Positions 28,381-37,732 of a stretch of 64,000 bases of DNA are shown here, piece after piece. A program made the translations under genes and the position numbers. Every line of letters begins with the position of its first letter. Position 1 is the stretch's first letter. The notes under the pieces were generated by a model. The model saw only the letters and a program-made list of their open reading frames with translations, had not been told where the DNA came from and made no database searches. The stretch comes from Brevundimonas abyssalis TAR-001 (GTDB lineage: Bacteria > Pseudomonadota > Alphaproteobacteria > Caulobacterales > Caulobacteraceae), in contig NZ_BATC01000005.1 of assembly GCF_000466985.1 (NCBI RefSeq), forward strand, positions 32,203 through 96,202. Direction: 5' to 3'.

Positions 28381-30972
28381 ATGACTGCTGCCAGAAAATT
28401 CACCGCCTCGGCGCGGCGCGCGCTTCTGTGTTCCACCGCCCTCGCGCTCGGCCTCGCCTTCGGGATACCGGCCCCCGCGGCAGCCGCGAGTCAGGAGCGC
28501 ACGGCGAGCTACGACATTCAGAACCAGTCGCTGGGGGTGGCGCTGAGAGAGTTCGGTCGGCTTTCGGGCGTGCAGATCATCTTTTCGGAAGATCTCGTGC
28601 GAGGACGCACTGCGCCCGCCCTGCGAGGTGACTTCGCCGCGTCCGAGGCGCTTGATCGTCTTCTGGCCGGCTCGGGCCTGGTGGCCCAACGCACACCGAC
28701 GGGCGCGGTGATGATCGTTCGGGCGGGTGACCGGCTCCAGGTCGAAGGGGCCACCTTCCTCCCCGATCAGGCGACCACCGTGGACGAGATACTTGTGACC
28801 GGCAGCCGGATCAGGGGAGCGCCACCGTCAGCACCGGTCATTAGGCTGACGCAAGATGAGATGCGCAACGCGGGCAATGCCAATCTCGGAGACGCTATCC
28901 GCGATCTCCCGCAAAACTTCAGTGGAGGGCAAAATCCTGCGGTCGGCCCGGGGTCCGGTTCGGAAAGCGGAAACGCCAATTCTACGTCGCAGGTCAATCT
29001 TCGCGGTCTAGGACCCGACGCGACGCTGACTCTCTTAAACGGCCGTCGACTAAGCTATAGCGGAGTTCGCCAAGGGGTCGACATAACTGCGATACCACTT
29101 GCCGCAGTGGAGCGGGTTGAGATCGTCGCGGACGGCTCATCCGCCTTGTACGGTTCCGACGCTGTTGGAGGTGTCGTCAACGTTATTCTTCGCAGGGATT
29201 TCGACGGCGTGAGCGCCAGCGCGAGATTTGGCGCGTCGACGGATGGCGGAAACGTCCAAGAGCAATATACACTCGCGGCAGGACGTATTTGGGACGGTGG
29301 TGGGCTTATCGCCACCGTCAACTATGAAGACGCAACTGCTATCACTGCCCGGCAGCGATCCTACACCGACAGGCTTCAGGAATCACAGATCATCTACCCC
29401 CCGATTGAGGCGTGGGGAGGGATACTGAGCGGGCACCAGCGTCTCGGATCATTCGCGGACTTTCGCGTCGACGCGCTGTACAATCGGCGAGACAGCTTCG
29501 CTGGCACGCCGTTAGGGCCGACAGAGGACTACGACTACTTCGGCTCGACTGTCGACATGAGCCTGACGTCCTACCTCCTTTCGCCCAGTGTCGCATTCGA
29601 CTTGCCCTCCGGCTGGCGTGGCGAACTGAGCATCGTTCACGGGCGAGATACGACCGACCAGACTGCCGCCGTGTATATTGGCGGCGCACTGGCTCAGGGC
29701 ATTGAGGGACGGTTTGACAACGCCACTCGAGTCTACGAGGCCACAGCCGAGGGGCCGATTTTCTCTGCACCCGGCGGCAACGTGCGACTGGCTGTCGGGG
29801 CCGGCTATCGCGAGATCGAGTTTGAATCCTTTTCGTCCTCTAATCCGGTCATCCAGGCCAACCAAAACGCGCGGTTCGCGTACGGTGAAATCCATTTCCC
29901 TATCGTTAGGCAGTTAGCACTCACTACCGCCGTTCGATATGAGGATTACGAGGACTTGGGCGACGTCGTCGTCCCTAAGATCGGGCTGACCTTCGCTCCC
30001 AACCCCGACTGGGATTTCAAGGCATCCTGGGGGGAATCGTTCAAGACACCCACACTCAATCGCCAGTACATGAATGAGGGCGCTACGCTTGTCCGGGCGT
30101 CCGCAGCCGGAGGACAGGGCTACGATCCAGACAATCTGGTTCTGGTGCGAAGCGGGGGAAATCCCGACCTAGACCCTGAACGCGCGACGACCTGGTCGGT
30201 AACAGCTGTGTGGCATCCACAGAGGCTTCCTGGCCTGGATATCGGAGTCAGCTACTTCGACGTCGAGTACAAAGATCGTGTCGTCGTTGCCGTCACCTCG
30301 ACGCCCGGTGCTCTAAGCAATCCATTGTACGCCAGCTTTATCACGCTGAATCCGTCGGAAGCGCAGCTCCAAGAGATCATCGCAGGTCTTACGGGAACAT
30401 TCACCAACAACACCGGTGTTCCCTATACTCCCGAAAACGTCGTCGCTGTTCTCGATCGTCGCTTTCAGAACGTCGCTGAACAGCGAGTTCAAGGTGTCGA
30501 CGCGTCATTTGCGTACACCTTCGACGCCGGTCGATACGGTAGCGTAGCGACAGTTGCAGGTGGAACGTACCTTACCTCCGACCAGATCATCCTTCCCGGC
30601 CAACCCTCGGTCGATCTCAGCGGCACAGTTTTCAATCCCCCTCGCTTTCGTGGGAGAATTGGGTTGGCTTGGAGCAACGGAGACTTCGTCCTTTCGCCAC
30701 AACTCAACTATTCGGGCCGCTTGACGGACCGGAGGTTTGCGACCCCGGAGAAACTCTCCTCACAAGTTACGTACGATCTGACTGCACGATATAGACTCCG
30801 CACGCTTCTGCCAGGTGATGGGGACTTGGAGATCGCTGCTTCCGTTCTCAACATTACCAATGAAGCGCCTGAACCTATTCGGACGACGCTGGCCAATGAT
30901 GTGCCCTATGAATCGACGAATTACAGCCCCAGAGGGCGCTACGTGGGAATTACGCTGACAGGACGTTGGTGA
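28381..30972 (+). CDS. TonB-dependent receptor with STN signalling domain, lasso locus 1
   Basis: Outer-membrane transducer/importer of 863 residues. It has a signal peptide (cleavage after about residue 36, PAAAAS), a secretin/TonB N-terminal (STN) domain (about 42-115) that talks to FecR, a TonB box near VDEILVTGS (about 133-141), a plug domain (LRGLGPDATLTLLNGRRLSY; GSSALYGSDAVGGVVNVILR) and a 22-strand barrel ending in an aromatic residue (TLTGRW). The likely cargo is the lasso peptide made by this locus, by analogy with Caulobacterales lasso loci. Its stop overlaps the isopeptidase start (TGATG). Confidence 0.9.
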   Translation: MTAARKFTASARRALLCSTALALGLAFGIPAPAAAASQERTASYDIQNQSLGVALREFGRLSGVQIIFSEDLVRGRTAPALRGDFAASEALDRLLAGSGLVAQRTPTGAVMIVRAGDRLQVEGATFLPDQATTVDEILVTGSRIRGAPPSAPVIRLTQDEMRNAGNANLGDAIRDLPQNFSGGQNPAVGPGSGSESGNANSTSQVNLRGLGPDATLTLLNGRRLSYSGVRQGVDITAIPLAAVERVEIVADGSSALYGSDAVGGVVNVILRRDFDGVSASARFGASTDGGNVQEQYTLAAGRIWDGGGLIATVNYEDATAITARQRSYTDRLQESQIIYPPIEAWGGILSGHQRLGSFADFRVDALYNRRDSFAGTPLGPTEDYDYFGSTVDMSLTSYLLSPSVAFDLPSGWRGELSIVHGRDTTDQTAAVYIGGALAQGIEGRFDNATRVYEATAEGPIFSAPGGNVRLAVGAGYREIEFESFSSSNPVIQANQNARFAYGEIHFPIVRQLALTTAVRYEDYEDLGDVVVPKIGLTFAPNPDWDFKASWGESFKTPTLNRQYMNEGATLVRASAAGGQGYDPDNLVLVRSGGNPDLDPERATTWSVTAVWHPQRLPGLDIGVSYFDVEYKDRVVVAVTSTPGALSNPLYASFITLNPSEAQLQEIIAGLTGTFTNNTGVPYTPENVVAVLDRRFQNVAEQRVQGVDASFAYTFDAGRYGSVATVAGGTYLTSDQIILPGQPSVDLSGTVFNPPRFRGRIGLAWSNGDFVLSPQLNYSGRLTDRRFATPEKLSSQVTYDLTARYRLRTLLPGDGDLEIAASVLNITNEAPEPIRTTLANDVPYESTNYSPRGRYVGITLTGRW

Positions 30973-33098
30973 TGAGTTTCCCATACTTCGCCAGAATTGT
31001 GCTTCTGGCATTCGTCACTGTTTTCGCTTCGGCGGCTCAGGCTCAGGCTCAGGCTCAGGAGCCGGAATGCGCGGATTTGCATCCAGACTGGTCCATCGAG
31101 GGGGAGACACCAACAACGGTTTCCGCCAAGGATCTCGTGCTGCTACGAGACTTCGGCGCCGTTTATCCACTGGCAGCTCAGAGTCCATTCGGCGTGTCCC
31201 CGGATGGGCAACGCATTGCGATCCAACTGCGGCAGGCAAGGCCGTCTTCAAATACCTATTGCCTCGGACTGTTTGTCATTGATCGTCACGCTGACGAACC
31301 GCCCGCGCTTATCGATGACGGCGGCGATCTTGTGTTCCCAAGGCCGAATCATCAGGGGTTGGGGAGCTTTCCGGTAGGCCACCAGCAGGTCATTGTCCCG
31401 CGCTGGTCGCCAAACGGTCAGTCGGTCGCTTACCTGAAGCGAGAGGACGGCTCCACCCAAGTTTATGTCGTCTCGGGCGACGGTAGTGGCGGCCGTTTTG
31501 TGACCAGCTCCGAAACGGATGTTGAGGAATTCGTTTGGTCGCCTGATGGACAGGAAGTGATTTACGCTACCCCGGCTGAGCTAGTCGCGGCGGAAGCTGC
31601 GATCCTGGAAGAAGGGCGTCGAGGCTGGCGCTATGATGGTAGATTCCATCCACTGACCCAAAGCAGGCCATACCCCGCCCCGATAGCCAGTGAGTATCGC
31701 GCTGCCCATCTCAGGACCGGAGCAGAGCGTCCCGCTACCGAGGAAGAGGCTCGACGTCTGAATGCCGAAACACGATCCGGTCGGGTCGTGAACAGCAGAG
31801 AGAACCCAGTCGTGTGGAATCATGGAATCGCATGGGGCGGACGACTGGATCAGGAGGTTCGTCTCTCTCCGTACAGGTTGCAGTTCCGGAGTGGTTCTGG
31901 CGAAGACATCATTTGCGAGTTCGAGGCGTGCCGCAGCGGTGCGGTGGGCCTCTGGCCTTCGGAAGATGGGAGGGAGCTATACTATCTCCGACGCGAAGGG
32001 CCCGCGAGCAGCCGATTTGCCCTCTACCGCTTCTTGTCACCCCATGACGAACCTCAGAAGATATTCGAGACGGAGGACGCGCTATCGGGATGTCAGATGG
32101 TCGCCGCAGATCTGATTTGCGGCCGAGAAACGTCGCTCTCTCCGAGATCGCTCGTGGCGATCGAGCCCAACAGCGGCCGGTCGACGGTATTATTCGATCC
32201 AAATCCTGAATTCCGGCAACGACGCCTTAGCCGCCCGACGCGGCTGTACTGGACGAATGATGCGGGGGAGGACGCGTTTGGCGATCTGATCCTTCCGCCG
32301 GACCACAGAGAGGGGGACCGACATCCGCTGGTCGTCGTCGGATATTCATCCATTGGATTTCTGCGAGGAGGAACCGGAGACGAGTATCCGATCCAGGCGC
32401 TAGTATCTCGCGGGTTTGCCGTTCTAAGTTACAATCGCCCAGTTACCACTGCGCCCCCGACGAGGTCGGGCCCGGATCTAAATCGACAGGTGCTTACAAA
32501 TTGGCGCGACAGGCGCAGTGACTATTCCGCTCTCATGGCTGGCCTCGATTTGGTGATAGCTCAGGGCGTCATCGATCCCGATCGAATAGGGCTTACCGGC
32601 TTCAGCGATGGGGTCTCGGCCGCCCAGTTCGCCCTGCTCGCGAGCGACCGCTTTGCCGCTGCGGCGTTGAGTGGATGCTGCGATGATCCGGTCACCAGCC
32701 TCACTACAGCAGGACCACGGTGGGCCAATGAGACGCTGATCTATGCTGGGTATCCGCCGCTATCTGCGATGAATACGGATCACTGGCGGCCGATGAGCTT
32801 GTACCAGAATGCCGACAGAGTGCGGACACCTCTCTTAATCAACGCGGCCGATTCCGAATATCTTAGGGCGTTGAACACGTTTCAGGCATTGGTCGAACTA
32901 AATAAACCAGTCGACCTCTTTGTTTTCCCTGATGAGCATCATGTTAAATGGCAGCCCGCCCATCGCCTGGCTATTTATGAGCGCAACTTGGCTTGGTTCG
33001 ATTTCTGGCTTCGCGACGTCTCTAGCGACCTGCCGCACATGATCGACGATGTGTCGAGGTGGGGCGCGATGCGGCGCGGTGAGCAGCGCACTTTCTGA
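30972..33098 (+). CDS. Lasso peptide isopeptidase (AtxE-like), locus 1
   Basis: S9-family (prolyl-oligopeptidase fold) hydrolase that opens the isopeptide bond of a lasso peptide and linearises it. The signal peptide ends near ASAAQAQ, so it is periplasmic. An N-terminal beta-propeller carries repeats such as PRWSPNGQSVAYLKRED and FVWSPDGQEVIYAT. The C-terminal alpha/beta-hydrolase domain has Ser545 (GFSDG), Asp627 (NAADSEYL) and His657 (DEHHVKWQP). The ATG at 30972 overlaps the receptor stop; TTG/GTG codons just upstream are possible. It shares its design with the protein at 40285-42483. Confidence 0.88.
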   Translation: MSFPYFARIVLLAFVTVFASAAQAQAQAQEPECADLHPDWSIEGETPTTVSAKDLVLLRDFGAVYPLAAQSPFGVSPDGQRIAIQLRQARPSSNTYCLGLFVIDRHADEPPALIDDGGDLVFPRPNHQGLGSFPVGHQQVIVPRWSPNGQSVAYLKREDGSTQVYVVSGDGSGGRFVTSSETDVEEFVWSPDGQEVIYATPAELVAAEAAILEEGRRGWRYDGRFHPLTQSRPYPAPIASEYRAAHLRTGAERPATEEEARRLNAETRSGRVVNSRENPVVWNHGIAWGGRLDQEVRLSPYRLQFRSGSGEDIICEFEACRSGAVGLWPSEDGRELYYLRREGPASSRFALYRFLSPHDEPQKIFETEDALSGCQMVAADLICGRETSLSPRSLVAIEPNSGRSTVLFDPNPEFRQRRLSRPTRLYWTNDAGEDAFGDLILPPDHREGDRHPLVVVGYSSIGFLRGGTGDEYPIQALVSRGFAVLSYNRPVTTAPPTRSGPDLNRQVLTNWRDRRSDYSALMAGLDLVIAQGVIDPDRIGLTGFSDGVSAAQFALLASDRFAAAALSGCCDDPVTSLTTAGPRWANETLIYAGYPPLSAMNTDHWRPMSLYQNADRVRTPLLINAADSEYLRALNTFQALVELNKPVDLFVFPDEHHVKWQPAHRLAIYERNLAWFDFWLRDVSSDLPHMIDDVSRWGAMRRGEQRTF

Positions 33099-33158
33099 CT
33101 TCACCTGTGCGGATGGCTAAGATTGCGTTGCAGCTTTCTGCGCCCCTCATCATCAATT

Positions 33159-34913
33159 CTATTGCCATCCTCTGGCCCACGCTTCGGCATCCGCGAGCTG
33201 CAACACTCTCGCGTAATCTGTGCCAATGAGGCCTTTCCTATTGTCGAGGACAGAGGCAACAGCGTCCGCTTCGACAATGCCATGTTCGACAAGGGCGCCA
33301 CCGCAGAGCATTTCCCTTAGAACCGACTTGTTTCGCTCAAACACTGTTGCGACCGCTCCTCCGGGCGTACCCTTCGAACGTCGATGGACCACGGAGACAG
33401 GGAGCAAATCGGCATATGCTTCTCGGGCGACGGCTCGATTGATACCGCTTGCGCACCACTCCCAGGTAGGTATGCGGAGGCAGTATTCCACGACCGGCTG
33501 CGAAAGAAGCGGCGATACGACCTCGATACCCTCGACAGGCCAAGCATCCAGGCCGATGTGGTTTCTGAGGATCGCAAGAATATGCTGGATCTTACCGGGC
33601 ACGGCACCATCGGGCGGTACGAGCCATGGATGAGGAATCTGGCTATTCGGCAGCAGTTTCGCAGAGTCGGTTAGCAGACGTCCATCTAGCGGTTCGTGGT
33701 AGATGCGAACTCCGGAAACCGCCTTCCGGAATGCCCGAATCCCAGCCTCCCAGATGCTACAGTCAGCGACACGGCAGATATCCAGCAAGGATTTCAGCGC
33801 CCCTTGACCTAGGCCCTCCCGCATCACGCGATCAGCAACGACCGATGCTGACTTGAGATAACAGAACACGCCATCGCCTCCGACGCCGCTGAAGTAGCCA
33901 TACCGGCCCGGCTCGGATGTCATGGCCTTCAAGAGCCGGATGCTTTCCTGCGCCAACGTGTGTCCGCAAGGACGCGCCATGCCAACGGAATTTGTTTGGC
34001 GTACATCAACGCGATCCGGCTCGAACTGAAGTTCTGCCAGTCCAAGTCCCAGATGATTGGCCAGAGCCTTGGCATAGGGACGCTCGTCGCCAGCTGCGTC
34101 GTCAGTGTAGCGCGTGAAGAGTTTGACACCGTCGGCGTGGACTGTCGCGGCCGCGGCGATGATGGAGGAATCCACTCCGCCGGACACACCGATGAGGACG
34201 TTTGAGAACCGCGAGCTCCATGCGCCTACGCATCCGTCAACGATCTCTCGCAATCCCGCAGCCAATTGGCCCCGTGCGATCGGATCGCCCTCGGTGCCTG
34301 ACGCAAATGTCCAGGGTGACCAACGGGCCGCAACTGCTAGCCCTTCCCGCCGGTCGCTCGCTTGATGGCCGGGCAGCAACTCCCACACGCCACGAAGCGC
34401 AGTCCGATGTGTCGTTAAATATGGCGTGTTCAGAATTCCCGCAAGCTCGTTCCAATCGATCTCAGGCCGTCTTCCACTGACGTCAAATATTGAACGAACG
34501 TCTGATCCGAAGATCGCCGCTTGCGGTAAGTCAGCTACGTAGCATGGCATCGCGGCCGAGGGATCTCGGAGGACACTGACTGTTCCACCCGTTGCCTCTA
34601 TCGCCACAGCCACGTAGGCTCCCCACGCGACCGACAGAAGATTGAATGCTGCGCTCGCCGAAAACTCCCGCGACATGTTTTCTGATAGTTGGCGAATTGG
34701 TCGTGGGCTTCCTCCGGCGCTGAAGAGTGGACCGATAACCACTCCCATGCTGGGTTCAACAACAAGTCGTTCGGCTTCGGGAGCTACGAGAACGATAGCC
34801 CTTTCCGAAAAGCGAATTCGACGTAAGCGATATTTCCTTTCCGCGTATGATGCGGCTCGCTCGGTCCATACTGGATCACGGATGCTAAAGATCAAATATC
34901 TCGGCGGCATCAC
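33159..34913 (-). CDS. Lasso peptide cyclase (asparagine-synthetase-like, C protein), locus 1
   Basis: ATP-dependent macrolactam synthetase that adenylates the side chain of the ring Asp/Glu and joins it to the N-terminal Gly of the core peptide. The 584-residue protein has a degenerate glutaminase half (no N-terminal Cys) and a synthetase half with the PP-loop S244-GGVDSS-250, the VGGDGVFCY segment and a PTWEWCASGINRAVAREAY region. Its start overlaps the B gene stop (ATGA). It converges with the isopeptidase gene across 60 bases. Confidence 0.88.
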   Translation of the reverse strand: MMPPRYLIFSIRDPVWTERAASYAERKYRLRRIRFSERAIVLVAPEAERLVVEPSMGVVIGPLFSAGGSPRPIRQLSENMSREFSASAAFNLLSVAWGAYVAVAIEATGGTVSVLRDPSAAMPCYVADLPQAAIFGSDVRSIFDVSGRRPEIDWNELAGILNTPYLTTHRTALRGVWELLPGHQASDRREGLAVAARWSPWTFASGTEGDPIARGQLAAGLREIVDGCVGAWSSRFSNVLIGVSGGVDSSIIAAAATVHADGVKLFTRYTDDAAGDERPYAKALANHLGLGLAELQFEPDRVDVRQTNSVGMARPCGHTLAQESIRLLKAMTSEPGRYGYFSGVGGDGVFCYLKSASVVADRVMREGLGQGALKSLLDICRVADCSIWEAGIRAFRKAVSGVRIYHEPLDGRLLTDSAKLLPNSQIPHPWLVPPDGAVPGKIQHILAILRNHIGLDAWPVEGIEVVSPLLSQPVVEYCLRIPTWEWCASGINRAVAREAYADLLPVSVVHRRSKGTPGGAVATVFERNKSVLREMLCGGALVEHGIVEADAVASVLDNRKGLIGTDYARVLQLADAEAWARGWQ

Positions 34914-35572
34914 ACCACCATTATCGGCGTGTATTCGCTGACATTATCCACCGTGTCGTTCAGCACTGTCTCGCCCGCCTGCACCCAACAATGCGCGCCG
35001 AAAGGAACAAGTTTGATGCCAAACACCAAGCGCGGATAGGATTGTTTCCTCGCCAAGGATTCCATCAATGCGAGCGACGTGACGAGACACTGGTTCTTTG
35101 CGACCGTAAGGCGACGAGCGATCTCACACGCTTTCGCGGCATCCTGTTGGACACGGAATTCGGAGTGGTCCCGGCCAATCGTCGCGGCCGGTCTTCGGCT
35201 TCGAATTCTCTCTAGCATTCGCGCGAGGCGTGCCAATCGCAATGACATCCGAACTATCGTTTGCATCGCGATGGCATCGGCAACTGTCGCGAGTGATGCT
35301 TGGCCAAGGCCATATGCACTTGCAGTCGCCGGTTCGAGATCAGGTGGACGGACGGGGACCCCGAAATCATTCGTGAAGAGAACGTCTTCATCGACGAGGG
35401 TTTGAAGTTCAATGCAATCGCTTGCGGTCAGCGGCGTTCCGCTCTGCAACCTATTAAACGCCGCAAACGCACCTTCTGATATGGTGAAGTAGCGCGCCTT
35501 CTCCACGTGAATAAAGACTATCTGGCCACGCGAGATGCAGAACGACGCGGAAGGATTCATTGTCAGCGGCAT
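34910..35572 (-). CDS. Lasso peptide leader protease (B protein), locus 1
   Basis: Fused B protein of 220 residues. The N-terminal PqqD-like recognition domain (about 10-75) binds the leader. The C-terminal transglutaminase-like cysteine protease has Cys162 (NQCLVTSLALM), His194 (FGAHCWVQAG) and Asp206 (LNDTVDN) and cleaves before the core Gly. An open extension to 35713 overlaps the precursor gene and is rejected; ATG at 35572 (MPLTMNPS) or 35560 are the sensible starts. Confidence 0.87.
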   Translation of the reverse strand: MPLTMNPSASFCISRGQIVFIHVEKARYFTISEGAFAAFNRLQSGTPLTASDCIELQTLVDEDVLFTNDFGVPVRPPDLEPATASAYGLGQASLATVADAIAMQTIVRMSLRLARLARMLERIRSRRPAATIGRDHSEFRVQQDAAKACEIARRLTVAKNQCLVTSLALMESLARKQSYPRLVFGIKLVPFGAHCWVQAGETVLNDTVDNVSEYTPIMVV

Positions 35573-35590
35573 GCCGGCGCCCAGGTGAGG

Positions 35591-35617
35591 GGCGCGCGAA
35601 AAATCTAATCGCGCGCC
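35591..35617 (-). terminator. Hairpin between lasso precursor and B gene, locus 1
   Basis: The perfect 9-bp stem GGCGCGCGA / TCGCGCGCC with a 9-base U-rich loop lies eight bases after the precursor stop codon. A hairpin in this place is a known trait of lasso operons: it stabilises or attenuates the transcript so that much precursor and little B/C mRNA is made. The same stem sequence recurs in locus 2. Confidence 0.7.
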
Positions 35618-35624
35618 ACGCTCA

Positions 35625-35765
35625 TCAATCGATGGAAAGGCCGGCCTCAGGGCGCTGGAGGAAGTTGTCCTGGTCTTGGATATCGTCAACCGTCGTGCCC
35701 TTGGTTTCGGCAATGACGTCGCCGAGATCGATAACCTTGTCGCTTATGGTTCCTTTGCGTTGCAT
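35625..35765 (-). CDS. Lasso peptide precursor A, locus 1
   Basis: A 46-residue precursor with AAGGAG seven bases before its ATG. The leader is 22 residues and ends ...DLGDVIAETK, with Thr at -2 as in most proteobacterial lasso precursors (compare ETR in astexin-1). The predicted core is residues 23-46. Gly1 can close on Asp9 (ring GTTVDDIQD, nine members), leaving a 15-residue tail with Asn12, Phe13, Arg16 and Pro17 as possible plug residues and ending in Asp24. No acidic residue sits at core positions 7 or 8. Identity follows from B and C proteins downstream in the same operon. Confidence 0.88.
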   Translation of the reverse strand: MQRKGTISDKVIDLGDVIAETKGTTVDDIQDQDNFLQRPEAGLSID

Positions 35766-36086
35766 TCTTCGTCTCCTTGCTGAATCTGCGGCATGAAGCC
35801 GGCAGCAAGGCGAATTCTAACAGCGGCACGGAGAACAGTCGGCTTGTAAAGGCATCGTGCAACCTGTGCGCACCAGATGTACATGGGCGTTTTCAAGTGC
35901 TTGTTGAAATGCCACCATATCGGTGAAGATTGGCCCAGTTCGCAGGCGGCCGGAGAAGGCGCTGTTGAAGGTTTCCAGCCGTTCGAGTCGCGCCAATACG
36001 GCGGTGGCGATGCGCCAGATTTTCCGCCATCGTTTGTCTTACAACGCGAGAGGGTGAACACACACGGAGAAGACGACACCCGGTAG
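35766..36086. promoter_or_regulatory. Divergent control region between lasso locus 1 precursor and locus 2 sigma gene
   Basis: About 320 bases without a gene. Eighty bases upstream of the precursor start (minus strand) lies GCACGATGCCTTTACA (35845-35860). A close copy, GCACGATCTTTACA, lies upstream of the locus 2 precursor (45183-45196). The shared motif is a candidate sigma-factor or regulator site. Confidence 0.4.
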
Positions 36087-36659
36087 ATGGTCGATGACGA
36101 GGTCCTTGACGCCTGGTTCTGCCGAGAGGTGCTTCCTCTCGAACGGGCGCTTACGGCCTTCATCCGCCGCAACTGGAGGGTCGAGGCCGAAATCATGGAC
36201 TTGCGTCAGGACGTCTATGAGCGCGCGCTGAGCGGTGCTGCCTCTGGCCTCCCGGCCAGGGCGTCGGCCTACGTCTATACGATTGCCCGCAACCACCTGA
36301 TCACCGTGGCGCGCCGCCAGCAGATCGTTCCCATCGACCTTGTGGCGGACATCGAGAGCCTGCCGATCGACGCCGACCCCTTGAGCCCGGAGCGCCACGC
36401 CAGCGGCCGCGAGGAGCTGCGTCGCGTGCAGGCCGGGTTGGATCGGCTCCCGCCCCGGTGCCGGGAGATCCTGGCGCTGCGCAAGATCGAGGGCCTATCC
36501 TCCAAGGAGGTCGCCAAACGGCTGGGCGTCGGTGTCGACGCCGTAGATCACCAGACGAGCAAGGGGATGCGCGCATTGGCGGACTTCATGCTGGGCGGCG
36601 AAGGCCGGATCGCCCGCCGCGCGCCGCGGCGTCAGCGTGAGCGGAGCGAGGAAGCATGA
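36087..36659 (+). CDS. ECF (FecI-type) sigma factor, lasso locus 2
   Basis: The 190-residue sigma-70 family protein has region 2 (FIRRNWRVEAEIMDLRQDVY, then ARASAYVYTIARNHLITVAR) and region 4 (LDRLPPRCREILALRKIEGL then SSKEVAKRLGVGVDAVDHQT). The tail after residue 170 is Arg-rich. It overlaps fecR by four bases (ATGA). It is clearly diverged from the locus 1 sigma factor, so the two loci may respond separately. Confidence 0.9.
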   Translation: MVDDEVLDAWFCREVLPLERALTAFIRRNWRVEAEIMDLRQDVYERALSGAASGLPARASAYVYTIARNHLITVARRQQIVPIDLVADIESLPIDADPLSPERHASGREELRRVQAGLDRLPPRCREILALRKIEGLSSKEVAKRLGVGVDAVDHQTSKGMRALADFMLGGEGRIARRAPRRQRERSEEA

Positions 36660-37651
36660 GCCGGGCGGCCGAGATCGAGAAGCGCGCGACGCTATACCTG
36701 ATGCGGCGCGACGAGCCCGACTGGTCGCCGGACGATCAGGCGGCCCTGGACGGCTGGCTGTCTGAATCGATGGCGCACAGGGCCGCATTTCTTCGGCTCC
36801 AGCATGTTTGGGACCGGGCGGACAGGATTGCAGCATTGGGCGACCAGTCCACGCGGGCGAAGCTCCGGCGCGGACCTGGCACAAGCCTCAAGATCATTGC
36901 GCTTGCGGCGACCCTCTGCGGCCTGGCCTACTTGGGCGTCTTCCTTATCCGCAGCAGCGACATAACCGACAGGTTCCTGCAACGGTTCGAAATGCTGGCG
37001 CAGTCGGAATACGAAACTCCCGTGGGCGGTCAGCGGACCGTGGCGATGGCCGACGGCAGCACGGCCGAACTGAACACCGCCACCCGGCTTCGCACCGCCG
37101 TCGGCGAGGACCGGCGTGAAGTCTGGCTCGATTACGGCGAAGCCTTCTTCGAGGTGACGCCCGATCCCTCCGTCCCATTCGTCGTCCACGCCGGCGATCG
37201 CACGATTACCGTCCTCGGGACCAGCTTTTCCGTCCGTGTGGACGGCGAGGAGGTCTCAGTGTCTGTGCTTGAAGGCCGGGTCCGCCTGGACGCCGCAGAG
37301 CTGCCGGCTGGACCGTCGCCGCGCAGCGCGCCTACATTGTCGGGCGGCGAGCTAGCCGTCGCGCGCGGCGCGGAAACCTTGATTGCGACCGACGCCGTTG
37401 ACCGGGTTGATCGCGCCCTGGCCTGGCGGCACGGCATGGTGAGCTTCCAACAGGCGACGCTTGCCGAGGTGGCGGAAGAGTTCAACCGCTACAACACCCG
37501 TCAGATCGTGGTGGATGATCCGGCGGTGGCGGCCATGCGGATCGGGGGCAACTTCCGACCAACGAATTCCGACGCATTCCTGCGCCTGCTGCAACGCGCC
37601 TATGGCCTGCAAGTCATGATCGAGGACGAGCGGGTCATTATCTCGCAGTGA
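36656..37651 (+). CDS. FecR-type anti-sigma regulator, lasso locus 2
   Basis: The 331-residue protein has the same plan as its locus 1 counterpart: N-terminal DUF4880 (WSPDDQAALDGWLSESMAHR), a membrane helix (about 80-100), a periplasmic FecR domain (VGGQRTVAMADGSTAELNTA ... EAFFEVTPDPSVPFVVHAGD) and a C-terminal DUF4974-like segment (AEEFNRYNTRQIVVDDPAVA). It couples the downstream receptor to the upstream sigma factor. Confidence 0.9.
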   Translation: MSRAAEIEKRATLYLMRRDEPDWSPDDQAALDGWLSESMAHRAAFLRLQHVWDRADRIAALGDQSTRAKLRRGPGTSLKIIALAATLCGLAYLGVFLIRSSDITDRFLQRFEMLAQSEYETPVGGQRTVAMADGSTAELNTATRLRTAVGEDRREVWLDYGEAFFEVTPDPSVPFVVHAGDRTITVLGTSFSVRVDGEEVSVSVLEGRVRLDAAELPAGPSPRSAPTLSGGELAVARGAETLIATDAVDRVDRALAWRHGMVSFQQATLAEVAEEFNRYNTRQIVVDDPAVAAMRIGGNFRPTNSDAFLRLLQRAYGLQVMIEDERVIISQ

Positions 37652-37732
37652 CAGGCTACAGATTTGTGGCGGTCAGGAGTCCTTGAAGTTACGGCGCTTG
37701 GACGCGCCGGATTGCTTCAGGGGGCAAGCGCG

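Noticed and set aside
34910..35713. Longer start for the locus 1 B protein
   Set aside because: The extra 47 residues overlap the precursor gene and the hairpin in another frame and have no PqqD-like pattern; the start at 35572 fits the family.
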